The notes: a model not told the origin generated them from the sequence alone. DNA of 7,200 nucleotides from an uncultured Christensenella sp. (GCA_910584035.1 CAJTZR010000097.1:1-7200); one strand, 5' to 3'. Shown: positions 1 to 6,327, counted from the stretch's first letter. Numbers and translations are program-made.

Positions 1-2
1 TT

Positions 3-74
3 GCGACAAACTCAGATTCTCAACTATTATGGGAAGCAGCTTGTGGTAGACTAGATATAGCAGATTTTATTTGA
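3..74 (+). CDS. 3' end of an unidentified gene entering from the left
   Basis: The third forward frame is open from the window edge and encodes 23 residues, ending in QLLWEAACGRLDIADFI before a TGA at 72-74. The other two forward frames stop within about 55 bases. The composition (alternating hydrophobic and charged residues, an amphipathic helix-like end) reads like the true C-terminus of a protein rather than random AT-rich sequence, but 23 codons are too few to prove coding. I do not recognise the family and assign no function. The gene has no hairpin immediately behind it; the first terminator-like structure downstream is at 340-371, beyond one copy of the intergenic palindromic repeat. 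Confidence 0.4.
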   Translation, partial: ATNSDSQLLWEAACGRLDIADFI

Positions 75-151
75 TAAATAAAAATTAAAAAACAAACTAA
101 ATCATTAGAATAAGTTTTTATTATTATTTTAATTTAAAATGTTGCTGTATA

Positions 152-220
152 ACGGACTTCAGGTAGGCTTGCTTGGACGCTAACAAAATACGTCAACGCA
201 AGCCAACCTAAATTCCTTTT
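152..220. repeat. Intergenic palindromic repeat, copy 1
   Basis: This is the first of three related 67-69 bp units. It folds as a long hairpin: outer arms beginning CAGGTAGGCTTGC and ending GCAAGCCAACCT, a short internal loop, an inner GACG/CGTC stem and an A-rich loop (TAACAAAAT). Compared with copy 2, the GCTTAC/GTAAGC pair is GCTTGC/GCAAGC here, so both strands of the stem changed together. Similarity to copy 3 continues past the hairpin: positions 225-243 match 713-731 at 16 of 19 bases. There is no transposase in view. It may be a REP/MITE-type mobile palindrome or a repeated RNA structure. Confidence 0.85.
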
Positions 221-339
221 TATGTTGGTCAAAGTTTAATTATTATATTAATTTTGTATTGTAGGGATATTTATTAATAGCAAAATTTAAAATAATGTAT
301 TTATAAAATAAAAACTTAAAAATAAAAAGAAATTAAGCA

Positions 340-371
340 AACAAGGTGCTAAAACAGCACCTTGTTGTTTT
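340..371 (+). terminator. Terminator-like hairpin between repeat copies
   Basis: A perfect 11-bp stem (AACAAGGTGCT at 340-350 with AGCACCTTGTT at 356-366) closes a 5-base AAAAC loop and is followed by GTTTT. The GC-containing stem in an AT-rich background is typical of a Rho-independent terminator, though the T-run is short. It lies 266 bases after the partial left-edge gene, so it could end that transcript or a transcript crossing repeat copy 1. Transcription in the other direction would meet a weaker T-run, so plus-strand use is favoured. Confidence 0.55.
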
Positions 372-470
372 AAATATTATTTTATATTAAATGAAATATG
401 TATAATTAAAAAATAAGTTATTGTTTTTAGATATTTTTTGAACTATTATTATGGTGTAAAATTTTTTGTG

Positions 471-539
471 ACGGACTTTAGGTAGGCTTACTCGGACGCT
501 AACAAAATGCGTCAACGTAAGCCTACCTAAATTCCTTTT
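471..539. repeat. Intergenic palindromic repeat, copy 2 (best palindrome)
   Basis: This is the most regular copy. TTTAGGTAGGCTTAC (477-491) pairs perfectly over 15 bp with GTAAGCCTACCTAAA (517-531). Outside it, GGA (473-475) pairs with TCC (533-535) across one C/T mismatch. Inside, a symmetric 3x3 internal loop leads to GACGC/GCGTC and a 9-base loop TAACAAAAT. It is the same orientation as copies 1 and 3. The pairing is too long and GC-rich for chance in this background. No T-run follows directly, so it is not a classic terminator. Confidence 0.88.
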
Positions 540-641
540 AACTTTGATAAAAAATTGATAATTTAAATAGTAATTTTATATTTTCTAAATTTTAATTTTT
601 TATAAATTTATGAAAAGATATTTTTAATAAGTAGTTTTGTT

Positions 642-708
642 ACGGACTTTAGGTAGGCTTACTCAAATGCTACAAAATGCATTTACGTAAGCCAACCTAA
701 ATTCTTTA
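642..708. repeat. Intergenic palindromic repeat, copy 3
   Basis: This copy keeps the outer arms (TTTAGGTAGGCTTAC and GTAAGCCAACCTAAA, with one A/A mismatch) but has a different inner stem: AAATGC/GCATTT in place of GACGC/GCGTC, closing a TACAAAAT loop. The two arms therefore changed together, keeping the pairing while changing the bases. The right flank (713-731) resembles that of copy 1. The copy lies about 150 bases beyond the 3' end of the minus-strand regulator gene. Confidence 0.85.
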
Positions 709-813
709 TGCATTGGTTAAGGTTTGATTATAAAATTTTGTCTTATTACATTTATGCTACTGTATTTATCTTATTGTTTTATTCTTTTTAAAAAAAGGTT
801 AGGCAATGTGTGA

Positions 814-850
814 AACAAGTTATTACTTTTGTTAAAGTTTGGTACTTGTT
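814..850 (-). terminator. Weak nested hairpin after the XRE gene
   Basis: AACAAGT (814-820) can pair with ACTTGTT (844-850), and inside it ACTTT (825-829) pairs with AAAGT (834-838) around a 4-base loop. It lies 7 bases beyond the stop codon of the minus-strand gene, where a terminator would be expected. There is no T-run immediately after it on the minus strand, so its role as a terminator is uncertain. Confidence 0.25.
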
Positions 851-856
851 TTAGTG

Positions 857-1333
857 TCAATTTGCTTTGTTTTTTTGTTTGGTATTTATATTTAGATAGT
901 GGATGATTATGTTATCTATTATTCGATACACACAGTAGATTAACCAAATTATCCAAGTTAACTGCCATTTTTGAGTAATTAGACTGATTGTAATGTAAAG
1001 TATAGCAACTAGTATAGCAATTACCCAATTTGTAATTTTTTTATGCTTTGCTATGGTGTGGTCACTTTTTTTTAATGCAGATTTAATATTTTCTTCTGAT
1101 ATAGTTTTGTAATCATTTTCATTAATTCGCTCACCATTCAAAATTTCATTTATGCTAACATCAAAAGTGTTTGAAAGAATTTGCAACATTTCTACTGGTG
1201 GTAAGTAATTTCCATTTTCCCATCTAGAGATAGTTTTGTTTGTAACACCAATTTTGTCGCCTAGTTCAGCTTGGGTTAAATTATGTTCTTTACGCAGAGT
1301 TGATAAAAAATTGCCTATTTTTTGCATATCCAT
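857..1333 (-). CDS. XRE-family transcriptional regulator with two membrane segments
   Basis: A 158-residue protein. Residues 6-60 form a Cro/C1-type helix-turn-helix: LTQAELGDKIGVTNKTISRWENG is the classic recognition region, followed by PPVEMLQILSNTFDVSINEIL. Residues 61-98 are a charged linker, and two hydrophobic stretches at about 100-119 and 125-147 look like transmembrane helices, ending in a basic lysine-rich tail. It is probably a DNA-binding protein held at the membrane; its target and signal are unknown. The start is supported by AGGAG (plus-strand 1341-1345 as CTCCT) 7 bases upstream; a second ATG two codons in is less well spaced. The gene is transcribed away from ctsR, and nothing suggests it regulates that operon. 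Such regulators often control themselves or an adjacent transporter, but no transporter is present here. Confidence 0.85.
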   Translation of the reverse strand: MDMQKIGNFLSTLRKEHNLTQAELGDKIGVTNKTISRWENGNYLPPVEMLQILSNTFDVSINEILNGERINENDYKTISEENIKSALKKSDHTIAKHKKITNWVIAILVAILYITISLITQKWQLTWIIWLIYCVYRIIDNIIIHYLNINTKQKNKAN

Positions 1334-1369
1334 AGTAATGCTCCTAAGTTTAATTAATTTTATACTTTA

Positions 1370-1378
1370 ATTATACCA
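1370..1378 (-). promoter_or_regulatory. Extended -10 promoter for the XRE gene
   Basis: On the minus strand the sequence reads TGGTATAAT, an extended -10 (TGn-TATAAT), about 37 bases upstream of the start codon. No good -35 hexamer lies at the expected distance, which fits the extended -10 class. The motif TAAAGT occurs three times on the minus strand around it (plus-strand ACTTTA at 1364-1369, 1378-1383 and 1383-1388), a possible operator for self-control. Confidence 0.5.
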
Positions 1379-1460
1379 CTTTACTTTACAAAATAATTAC
1401 CCATAAAAAGCGAATTTGTTTTTAATAGTAGTTTTTTATTAAGAATTATTGCAAAACTAT

Positions 1461-1499
1461 AAAAAATTAGCAGTCTAATTGGCTGATTGCTAATTTTTT
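1461..1499. terminator. Bidirectional terminator-like hairpin between divergent promoters
   Basis: AAAAAATTAGCA (1461-1472) pairs perfectly over 12 bp with TGCTAATTTTTT (1488-1499); inside, further pairing of GTC with GGC is possible. The A-run on one side and T-run on the other would let it end transcription in either direction. It lies upstream of both the ctsR promoter and the XRE promoter, where neither gene needs a terminator, so it may insulate the two promoters from stray transcription. The GC content of the stem is low, which makes strong termination less sure. Confidence 0.45.
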
Positions 1500-1520
1500 G
1501 AAAAATTTTGTAAAAAACAC

Positions 1521-1548
1521 TTGACAATTAGGTTTTTTGTGATATAAT
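1521..1548 (+). promoter_or_regulatory. Sigma-A promoter of the ctsR operon
   Basis: A perfect -35 TTGACA (1521-1526) and a perfect -10 TATAAT (1543-1548) are separated by 16 bases. Transcription should begin near 1555, inside the CtsR-box cluster, giving a leader of only about 30 bases. Such a strong core promoter fits a gene set held off mainly by a repressor. No sigma-B-type promoter is evident beside it. Confidence 0.9.
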
Positions 1549-1550
1549 AA

Positions 1551-1574
1551 AGTCAAAGGTCAAGGAAAGTCAAA
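1551..1574 (+). promoter_or_regulatory. CtsR operator with three heptad half-sites
   Basis: The known CtsR box is RGTCAAA-NAN-RGTCAAA. Here GGTCAAG (1558-1564), spacer GAA (1565-1567) and AGTCAAA (1568-1574) match it with one deviation. A further perfect heptad AGTCAAA (1551-1557) abuts the first with no spacer. The cluster covers the predicted transcription start and ends directly before the ribosome binding site, so bound CtsR would block transcription start. This is direct support for self-repression of the operon. Confidence 0.9.
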
Positions 1575-1575
1575 T

Positions 1576-1588
1576 GGAGGTTAATATG
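1576..1588 (+). promoter_or_regulatory. Ribosome binding site that fixes the ctsR start
   Basis: GGAGG (1576-1580) stands 5 bases before ATG at 1586. An earlier in-frame ATG at 1574 overlaps the last base of the operator and the Shine-Dalgarno itself and has no ribosome binding site of its own, so it is very unlikely to be the start. Confidence 0.85.
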
Positions 1589-2047
1589 GCAAGTATAAGT
1601 GATGTAATTGAACAATTCATTTTGCAAGCATTGGCAGATGACGATTTATTACAATTATCACGAAATGATTTGGCGACATTTTTCAGTTGTGCACCAAGTC
1701 AAATTAACTATGTATTGTCTACTAGATTTACGCCAGAAAAAGGTTTTATGATAGAGTCCAAACGTGGCGGTGGTGGTTGTATTAATTTAATTAGATTGAA
1801 TGACGAAAAAGCGAATGTATTAAAATCTATATATGATTATTTATGCGAGGAAGGTATTCTTGAATATACTAAGTTACTGCATATTTTGCAAAGGTTAGAG
1901 GCGGACGGCATTGTCAGCAAGGCGGAAAGTGACATTTTAAAAGTTGCAATGTCGGATAAAGCTTTAGCAAATCCAGTAAATATTACTAAAAGGCTTAGAG
2001 CCCAGATGTTTAAGGAAATAATTTTAAATTTATCAAAAAGGAGTTAA
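1586..2047 (+). CDS. ctsR: CtsR, repressor of class III heat-shock genes
   Basis: A 153-residue protein and first gene of the operon. CtsR dimers bind direct-repeat heptads and repress clp genes until heat or protein damage inactivates them. The N-terminal winged helix-turn-helix (about 3-70) includes SQINYVLSTRFTPEKGF and the glycine-rich wing SKRGGGG (residues 58-64). In other species this wing acts as the heat sensor, and its arginine (R60 here) corresponds to one reported as a target of McsB. The C-terminal dimerisation domain (about 75-153) includes RLRAQMFKEIILNL, which resembles Bacillus CtsR. Length is near the family norm. Cys65 follows the glycine wing where Bacillus has tyrosine. 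The stop lies 2 bases before mcsA, whose Shine-Dalgarno AAGGAG overlaps the end of ctsR, indicating co-transcription. Confidence 0.96.
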   Translation: MASISDVIEQFILQALADDDLLQLSRNDLATFFSCAPSQINYVLSTRFTPEKGFMIESKRGGGGCINLIRLNDEKANVLKSIYDYLCEEGILEYTKLLHILQRLEADGIVSKAESDILKVAMSDKALANPVNITKRLRAQMFKEIILNLSKRS

Positions 2048-2049
2048 GT

Positions 2050-2553
2050 ATGAGCGGAAATTATTATTGTAGTATTTGTGGCAAACCAGCTACAGTATGT
2101 AAAAAGGAAACAATCAATGGTGTAACAAAAGTGTCATATTATTGTGACGAGTGTTTTAATATGCTTGAGGGTGGCGGAATATCTTCAAACAGCTTATTAT
2201 CTGCTATGTTTAACTTTGGCGGAAATAATGTTGCAAAACCAAAAATGCGAGTATGTAGTTGCGGAACTACTGAAAGAGATGTTTTGAATAGTGGAAAGTT
2301 TGGTTGTAGCGAATGTTATAATTTGTTTAGAGATATTGCAGAAAATTATGTAAATACAAGAGGGTATTTGACACATAAAGGTAAAAAACCTACGCAAAAT
2401 GGAGTATCAACAATTGATAGTGAAAAAAGTGGCAATATGAGTGAACTTGATAAGTTGAAAGCAGAGCTTGCATTGGCGGTTAAAGAGGAAAGGTTTTTAG
2501 ATTGTGACAAGCTTGCAAAGAAAATTGCGGAACTTCAAAAGGAGGACAAATAA
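2050..2553 (+). CDS. mcsA: McsA, zinc-binding activator of the arginine kinase McsB
   Basis: A 167-residue protein that in Bacillus binds McsB and stimulates its protein-arginine kinase activity. The N-terminal zinc site is CSIC (C7, C10) with CDEC (C32, C35). A second cluster is C69-S-C71 with CSEC (C86, C89) in the characteristic GKFGCSECY segment. The first half of this second site is CxC rather than the usual CxxC. Residues 100-130 are a linker, and residues 131-165 form a UVR-type helical hairpin (ELDKLKAELALAVKEERF and after), shared with UvrB/UvrC and ClpC. The start is set by AAGGAG ending 6 bases upstream. The stop codon abuts the mcsB start with no gap, so translation is probably coupled. 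Confidence 0.94.
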   Translation: MSGNYYCSICGKPATVCKKETINGVTKVSYYCDECFNMLEGGGISSNSLLSAMFNFGGNNVAKPKMRVCSCGTTERDVLNSGKFGCSECYNLFRDIAENYVNTRGYLTHKGKKPTQNGVSTIDSEKSGNMSELDKLKAELALAVKEERFLDCDKLAKKIAELQKEDK

Positions 2554-3552
2554 ATGGCGAATATTGATAATATAGTTGTATCTACAAGAGTTCGACTTGC
2601 AAGAAATTTGAAAGATATCCCATTCCCAGCAAGGTTAAAAGGTAGCCCTAAGAGTAGCGAGGAAGTAATAAATACAGTGAAATCAGTATGTGATAAACTT
2701 TTTAAATACGATTTGTTGTTAATGAATAGGATAAGTGATATTGACAGAATAGCATTGCTTGAAAGACATTTAATAAGTCCTAACTTGGCGGCGAATACTG
2801 AAAATGGTGCAGTTTGTATTGGTAAAGATAATGGTATGAGCATTATGATTAATGAGGAGGACCATATTAGGGCACAATGTTTAATAAGAGGCTTTGCTTT
2901 GGAGGAGTGTTATAAAAAAGTTAATGCTTTTGATGACAAGTTGAGCGAAATGGCACAAATTGCATATGACGATAAGCTTGGATATTTAACTGCTTGTCCA
3001 ACTAATTTGGGTACTGGTATGCGTGCAAGTGTTATGATGTTTTTGCCAGCACTAACTGTAACTGGCGAATTATCTAGGTTGATAAATGAGGTTCAACAAG
3101 CGGGACTTACAGTGCGTGGTATTTATGGCGAGGGTAGCAAAGGTACGGGATATTTGTATCAAATTAGTAATCAAATTACTATTGGTGTAAGCGAGGGTAA
3201 TTTGATTAAAGTTGTAAATAATGCAGTTATGAAAATTTGCGAAAGTGAGCAAAATGCAAGAGCAAGACTTTATAAACAAGAGGGAATTGCACTTGAAGAT
3301 GCGGTTTCAAGGTCTTTAGGAATTTTGTTATATGCAAAGCGAATAACTTCTGACGAGTTTATGGAACATATGGCAAAGGTTAAACTTGGTGTCGCTTTGG
3401 GAATACTTGATTTAAGTATGCCAATGTTGAATCAATTGACAGAGTTATGTCAGCCAGCCAATATGTGTCATTATTGTGGTAGGAAAGTAAACGCAGACGA
3501 GCGTGATATAATGCGTGCAGATTTAGTGCGTAATAAAATTAAAGAGAGGTGA
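2554..3552 (+). CDS. mcsB: McsB, protein-arginine kinase
   Basis: A 332-residue member of the ATP:guanido phosphotransferase fold that phosphorylates arginines on CtsR and on damaged proteins, marking them for ClpCP. Visible motifs in order: STRVRLARNL (10-19), ERHLISPNLA (70-79), catalytic NEEDHIR (100-106), YLTACPTNLGTGMRASVMM (144-162) with the conserved cysteine C148, RGIYGEGS (188-195) and SNQITIG (205-211). The allosteric phospho-arginine motif RDxxRA is intact as R317-D318-I319-M320-R321-A322. The start follows AAAAGGAGG in the end of mcsA. This start gives an N-terminus about 20 residues shorter than Bacillus McsB, but the catalytic domain is complete. Unusual: C299 and C305-H-Y-C308 lie just before RDxxRA, where Bacillus has QQYS. 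Confidence 0.95.
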   Translation: MANIDNIVVSTRVRLARNLKDIPFPARLKGSPKSSEEVINTVKSVCDKLFKYDLLLMNRISDIDRIALLERHLISPNLAANTENGAVCIGKDNGMSIMINEEDHIRAQCLIRGFALEECYKKVNAFDDKLSEMAQIAYDDKLGYLTACPTNLGTGMRASVMMFLPALTVTGELSRLINEVQQAGLTVRGIYGEGSKGTGYLYQISNQITIGVSEGNLIKVVNNAVMKICESEQNARARLYKQEGIALEDAVSRSLGILLYAKRITSDEFMEHMAKVKLGVALGILDLSMPMLNQLTELCQPANMCHYCGRKVNADERDIMRADLVRNKIKER

Positions 3553-3560
3553 TTAATATG
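3546..3560 (+). promoter_or_regulatory. Ribosome binding site that fixes the clpC start
   Basis: GAGGTGAT (3546-3553), an 8-base match to the anti-Shine-Dalgarno, overlaps the mcsB stop and precedes ATG at 3558 by 4 bases (6 counted from GAGGTG). A GTG at 3549 is in frame but is part of the ribosome binding site itself, so it is rejected as start. Confidence 0.8.
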
Positions 3561-5987
3561 GATAAAATGAATGCTGAAAGTAACAAAATATTAGAGCAAG
3601 CAAAAATCTTTGGTGCAAATAGCGGTGGTTTGGTAGGAACTGAACATTTATTGTGTGCTATGGTGTATGTTGATGGCACTAATGTGCAAAGTATCCTTAA
3701 TAGAATAGGCTTCAATAAAAGTGATATACCTAAAATTATACAAATAACTGGGCATCAAGCAGACCCATATTTTAGCCCACGTACAAAGAATGTAATTAGT
3801 GGAAGTATCAATTTGGCTGCACAAGTAGGCTTGAACTATGTTATTCCAGAACATATTCTTGCTATGATTTTGCAAGACCAATCCTCTTATGCAGTGCGTG
3901 CGTTAGTTCAACTTGGTTGTGACCTAAACGGCTTAATACTTGCTTTGACAAAAGCAATAAATAACAATAACAAAATAAATCGTAGTGAGGATAATGACGA
4001 GTTCAATTTTGAGGATAATAAAGATGGCTCAAATGTAAAAGAGCTTGACAAACTTGGTGTAGATTTGACTTTAAAGGCGGAGCAAGGCAAACTTGACCCA
4101 GTTATCGGCAGACACGAGGAAATTGATAGGGTAATTCAAATTTTGTCAAGACGTACTAAAAACAATCCAGTCTTGATAGGTGAGGCTGGTGTAGGTAAGT
4201 CTGCTATCGTGGAGGGGCTTGCAAATAGCATTGTAAAAGGCGATTGCCCAGAAATGTTGAAAGGTAAAAGAATATTCAGCCTTGATATATCTAGTTTGCT
4301 TGCTGGAACTAAGTATCGTGGTGACTTTGAGGAAAGAATGAAAAATGCCATTGAGGCAATTAAGAAATCGGGCAATATAATTTTGTTTATTGACGAGATT
4401 CACACAATGGTAGGTGCTGGCGGTGCAGAGGGTGCTGTTGATGCGGGAAATATTTTAAAGCCTATGCTTGCAAGAGGTGAGTTGCAAACTATTGGTGCGA
4501 CTACAATTGATGAGTATCGTAAGTATATTGAGAAAGACCCTGCATTGGAGCGTAGATTCCAACCGATTATAGTTAATCCACCAACTGTTGAGGATACAAT
4601 TTGTATTTTGAAAGGGTTAAGGGATAAGTACGAGGCACATCACAAGGTTCAAATTAAAGACGATGCGATTGAAGCAGCTGCTGTTTTGTCAGATAGATAT
4701 ATTAGCGATAGATTTTTGCCAGATAAGGCGATTGACTTGATTGACGAGGCAGCAAGTAGAATGAGAATACACTCTCAAGTTGTGCCTAAGGATATTAAGG
4801 AAATTGAGGACCAAATTATAAAATGCGAGCAAAATAAAAACGATGCAAGCAAGCAAGAAATGTATTTGAAAGCAAACGAATACAAAGAGAAAATAGACGA
4901 ACTTAAAAAATTGCTTGACGAGAAAAAAGCGACTTGGAATGAAAACTCTAGTAATGTGGAACTTTCAATCGGTGAGGAGGAAATTGCACAGATAGTTAGT
5001 AGTTGGACGGGTATTCCAGTTGTTAAAATGACAGAGAGTGAGGCAGAAAGACTAATCAATCTTGAGGATATCCTTAAAAAACGTGTAATTGGTCAAGAGG
5101 AAGCTGTTACTAGTATAAGTAAAGCAGTAAGGCGTGCAAGAGCTGGTTTGAAAGACCCTAATAGACCTATTGGTTCATTCATTTTCCTAGGTCCAACTGG
5201 TGTGGGAAAAACAGAATTGTGTAAATCACTTGCCGAGGCTATGTTTGGTGACGAGAACTTAATGATTAGGCTTGATATGAGTGAGTATATGGATAAGATA
5301 AATGTATCCAAATTGATTGGTTCAGCTCCTGGTTATGTAGGTTTTGAGGAGGGCGGACAACTTACTGAAAAAGTTAGACGTAAGCCATATTCTGTAATCT
5401 TGTTTGATGAGATTGAGAAAGCTCACCCAGATGTGTTCAACTTGTTGTTGCAAATTATGGACGATGGTAGATTGACTGATTCTCACGGCAGGACTGTATC
5501 TTTTAAAAATACTATTATCATTATGACAAGTAATATCGGTGCAAGTGAAATAGGTAAAATGTCAACTTTAGGCTTTGGCGGAAATAGTAATACAATTAGT
5601 GAGGACGAGTATGATGCAATGCGTGATAGGCAACTTGAGGCATTAAGACGTACGATGAAACCAGAGTTTATCAATCGTATTGACGATGTAATCATATTCC
5701 ACAAGCTTTCTAAAGATAATATTATGGAAATTTGCAATTTGATGGTAAATAATCTAACTAAACGCCTTAAAGAGCAAAATATCAATATTGTTGTTAGCGA
5801 TAAGGCAAAAGAGTATATTGCAGAACAAGGCTTCAATGCAGAGTATGGTGCAAGACCACTTAGACGTAGCGTACAAAAACTTATTGAGGATAAATTGTCA
5901 GACGAGATTTTGCGTGGTAATATTGCGATAGGTGATAATGTAAATATTGACTTGAAAGACAATACTTTGACATTTGATAAAGTTTAA
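3558..5987 (+). CDS. clpC: ClpC, Hsp100 AAA+ unfoldase of the ClpCP protease
   Basis: An 809-residue hexameric ATPase that unfolds substrates and feeds them to ClpP. The N-domain (1-140) has two Clp_N repeats; GTEH (E29) and PEH (E98) keep both glutamates that bind phospho-arginine in Bacillus ClpC (E32, E106). D1 has Walker A GEAGVGKS (208-215), Walker B LFIDE (276-280) and ALERRF with the arginine finger (329-334). The coiled middle domain (about 410-460), which docks the adaptor MecA or McsB, is of the short ClpC type, not the long ClpB type. D2 has Walker A GPTGVGKT (545-552), Walker B ILFDE (614-618), the ClpP-docking loop LGF (671-673) and sensor 2 GARPLRR (764-770). Length matches the family. 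The gene is complete and last in the operon; no radA or disA follows, and no clear terminator is seen directly after it. Confidence 0.97.
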   Translation: MDKMNAESNKILEQAKIFGANSGGLVGTEHLLCAMVYVDGTNVQSILNRIGFNKSDIPKIIQITGHQADPYFSPRTKNVISGSINLAAQVGLNYVIPEHILAMILQDQSSYAVRALVQLGCDLNGLILALTKAINNNNKINRSEDNDEFNFEDNKDGSNVKELDKLGVDLTLKAEQGKLDPVIGRHEEIDRVIQILSRRTKNNPVLIGEAGVGKSAIVEGLANSIVKGDCPEMLKGKRIFSLDISSLLAGTKYRGDFEERMKNAIEAIKKSGNIILFIDEIHTMVGAGGAEGAVDAGNILKPMLARGELQTIGATTIDEYRKYIEKDPALERRFQPIIVNPPTVEDTICILKGLRDKYEAHHKVQIKDDAIEAAAVLSDRYISDRFLPDKAIDLIDEAASRMRIHSQVVPKDIKEIEDQIIKCEQNKNDASKQEMYLKANEYKEKIDELKKLLDEKKATWNENSSNVELSIGEEEIAQIVSSWTGIPVVKMTESEAERLINLEDILKKRVIGQEEAVTSISKAVRRARAGLKDPNRPIGSFIFLGPTGVGKTELCKSLAEAMFGDENLMIRLDMSEYMDKINVSKLIGSAPGYVGFEEGGQLTEKVRRKPYSVILFDEIEKAHPDVFNLLLQIMDDGRLTDSHGRTVSFKNTIIIMTSNIGASEIGKMSTLGFGGNSNTISEDEYDAMRDRQLEALRRTMKPEFINRIDDVIIFHKLSKDNIMEICNLMVNNLTKRLKEQNINIVVSDKAKEYIAEQGFNAEYGARPLRRSVQKLIEDKLSDEILRGNIAIGDNVNIDLKDNTLTFDKV

Positions 5988-6314
5988 AAGTTGCCATATA
6001 ATAAAGCTAAATTGTTTAATTCAAAATTGATTAATAAAAACTTATATTCTAATTTTATAAACTGGATAAATTAGTGCTGCAGTTAAAGTTAGTTGTTTAC
6101 TAGCAATTATGGTAGTTTCACTATTGTGGATACAAAATAGATTTATGCTATGTAAATGTATAAATTTGATTGGTAAATTGGCTTTATTTATGGATATAAT
6201 TTAAATGCTAAACAATATTTTTAGAGTAAAAGGTAACATTTTAATAATAAATGCTTAAATATCGATTTTCAATGTAAAATTTATATAAAGTGTATAGTAA
6301 TTTGTAATAAAATA
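5988..6314. other. Non-coding gap between clpC and the hpf promoter
   Basis: Over 300 AT-rich bases without a supportable gene. I find no GC-containing hairpin with a T-run, so clpC has no obvious intrinsic terminator here and some readthrough toward hpf is possible. One open frame (6070-6204) would encode a hydrophobic peptide but lacks a ribosome binding site. No CtsR box is present. Confidence 0.6.
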
Positions 6315-6323
6315 TGTTACAAT
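6315..6323 (+). promoter_or_regulatory. Probable extended -10 promoter for hpf
   Basis: TGTTACAAT matches an extended -10 (TGn-TACAAT). A second hexamer, TATAAT, overlaps it at 6323-6328. Neither has a good -35 at 16-18 bases. Transcription would start near 6330-6335, leaving a leader of about 50 bases. No CtsR operator overlaps it, so hpf is probably controlled separately from the clp operon. Confidence 0.4.
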
Positions 6324-6327
6324 ATAA

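Larger units (their letters stand above)
75..856. other. Non-coding region carrying palindromic repeats
   Basis: About 780 very AT-rich bases lie between the stop of the left-edge partial gene and the stop of the minus-strand regulator gene. No reading frame here has both a plausible length and a ribosome binding site. The recognisable contents are three copies of a palindromic repeat, a terminator-like hairpin at 340-371 and a weaker nested hairpin at 814-850. The rest is A/T-rich sequence in which I see no convincing gene or promoter. Confidence 0.7.

Noticed and set aside
227..233. GGTCAAA as a CtsR half-site upstream
   Set aside because: A single heptad without a partner or nearby promoter, and copy 3 of the repeat has GGTTAAG at the same place.
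152..708. CRISPR array or integron attC cluster
   Set aside because: Spacings of 319 and 171 bases between copies are irregular and too long for CRISPR; the core lacks the GTTRRRY/RYYYAAC boxes of attC sites, and no cassette genes lie between copies.
1574..1585. ATG at 1574 as the start of ctsR, adding four residues
   Set aside because: It overlaps the operator and the Shine-Dalgarno; ATG 1586 has GGAGG at correct spacing and gives the N-terminus expected for CtsR.
3549..3557. GTG at 3549 as the start of clpC
   Set aside because: The GTG is part of the 8-base Shine-Dalgarno match GAGGTGAT; ATG 3558 is correctly spaced and gives a normal ClpC N-terminus.
4136..5962. Several minus-strand open frames opposite clpC
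   Set aside because: They are antisense shadows of a well-conserved ClpC reading frame, with no ribosome binding sites and serine/isoleucine-rich compositions.
6070..6204. Open frame coding for a hydrophobic peptide (from ATG 6109, about 31 residues)
   Set aside because: No ribosome binding site, no preferred start, AT-rich hydrophobic composition expected by chance, and no recognisable family.
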